DNA of 64,000 bases from Lysinibacillus pakistanensis (lineage in GTDB: Bacteria > Bacillota > Bacilli > Bacillales_A > Planococcaceae): positions 2,230,501 through 2,294,500 of the forward strand of contig NZ_CP126101.1 in assembly GCF_030123245.1 (NCBI RefSeq). Reading direction: 5' to 3'. The notes below the pieces were generated by a model. That model saw only the letters and a list, made by a program, of their open reading frames with translations. It was not told where the DNA came from and did not search any database. Below are positions 63,551 through 64,000 of this stretch, piece by piece. Position 1 is the first letter of the stretch; each line of letters begins with the position of its first letter. The translations under genes were made by a program, and so were the position numbers.

Positions 63551-64000
63551 ATGAAGATGGGCATTGATTTTCGCAATATGAACAATCAATCAACGTATAC
63601 AACTCGGTATGCTGATTTCTCATGGATGGAAACGATTAAAAAGCTTGTTCCGCTAGTAAATATTTCTAGAGCTGCTGATATTGGATGTGGTGGAGGAATT
63701 TACTCTAAGGCATTAGTAGAATTGGGCGTAGCTTCTGTCATCGGTGTAGATTTTTCTAAGGCTATGTTGGTGGGAGCGAGGGAAAATTGTAAGGATTATC
63801 ATCATATTACATTTAAGCAGGGAAATGCATTGGATACAGGCTTAGACAACAGTAGCTTTCAGGTAATTCTCGAACGAGCATTAATTCATCATATTCAAGA
63901 TTTAAAGGCATGTTTTCAAGAGGCGTATCGAATATTGGAGGATGATGGAATCTATATTATCCAGGACCGTACACCAGAAGACTGTCTTTTAAAAGGCGAT
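63551..64000 (+). CDS. Class I SAM methyltransferase, 5' part (cut by window edge)
   Basis: 150 codons are visible to the window end. Motif I AADIGCGGGIYSKALVELG near 40-58, GVDFSKAML near 64 and an LEDDGIYIIQDRTP strand near 130 identify a Methyltransf_11/25-type enzyme. Substrate unknown. The start is ATG 63551 or 63557; the ribosome binding site is weak (GAGTGA). A Fur-like site lies upstream. Confidence 0.85.
   Translation, partial: MKMGIDFRNMNNQSTYTTRYADFSWMETIKKLVPLVNISRAADIGCGGGIYSKALVELGVASVIGVDFSKAMLVGARENCKDYHHITFKQGNALDTGLDNSSFQVILERALIHHIQDLKACFQEAYRILEDDGIYIIQDRTPEDCLLKGD

Overview
The window is AT-rich Firmicutes chromosome, most likely Lysinibacillus (sphaericus/fusiformis group). 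The strongest pointer is a 338-residue penicillin V acylase very close to my memory of the L. sphaericus enzyme. Bacillus-type Shine-Dalgarno sites, a T-box leader, Fur boxes and an FsrA-like small RNA fit this. No rRNA, tRNA or CRISPR array was seen.

Layout. 1-1.4 kb: 5' part of fumC (minus strand), preceded by a Fur-controlled FsrA-like sRNA. 1.5-5.2 kb: T-box leader and DMT permease, an ATPase/Eis-type acetyltransferase pair and a zinc-ribbon membrane protein. 5.29-5.9 kb: an array of about 30 units of 21 bp in perfect phase. 6-15.8 kb: ordinary chromosomal genes, including a MocR regulator, a CPBP protease, a small-gene operon with an RpoA-CTD-like protein, an ECF sigma/anti-sigma pair, a TSUP exporter and a PD-(D/E)XK nuclease. 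15.8-20.5 kb: a low-density accessory stretch with an IS110-family element, flanked on the right by a 112-bp copy of the nuclease gene's 3' end. 20.6-25.4 kb: small proteins, an MFS efflux gene behind a leader-peptide attenuator, and penicillin V acylase.

25.6-54.7 kb is the centrepiece: a divergent, Fur-controlled metallophore locus of the yersiniabactin/pyochelin/equibactin type. The left operon (minus) encodes a YbtP/YbtQ-like ABC pair and a complete ECF importer (fused double ATPase, EcfT, S component). The right operon (plus) encodes a VOC protein, a terminal Cy-A-PCP-TE NRPS, a saccharopine-dehydrogenase-like reductase, an O-methyltransferase, an aryl-AMP ligase, a 2962-residue ArCP-Cy-A(E)-PCP-Cy-A(E)-PCP NRPS, a thiazoline imine reductase fused to a methyltransferase, a type II thioesterase, an Sfp-type PPTase and an EntC-like isochorismate synthase. 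All three adenylation domains carry the cysteine code and there is no PKS module, so I predict an aryl cap followed by three cysteine-derived rings, at least one probably reduced and methylated. The ligase, both carrier lines, the reductases and the TE would assemble it, the PPTase would prime the carriers, and the left operon would import the metal complex.

54.7-64 kb: a GGGACA-type intergenic repeat, two paralogous secreted repeat proteins, and LOG, MazG, VanZ, Bcr/CflA and GNAT genes, ending in a truncated methyltransferase.
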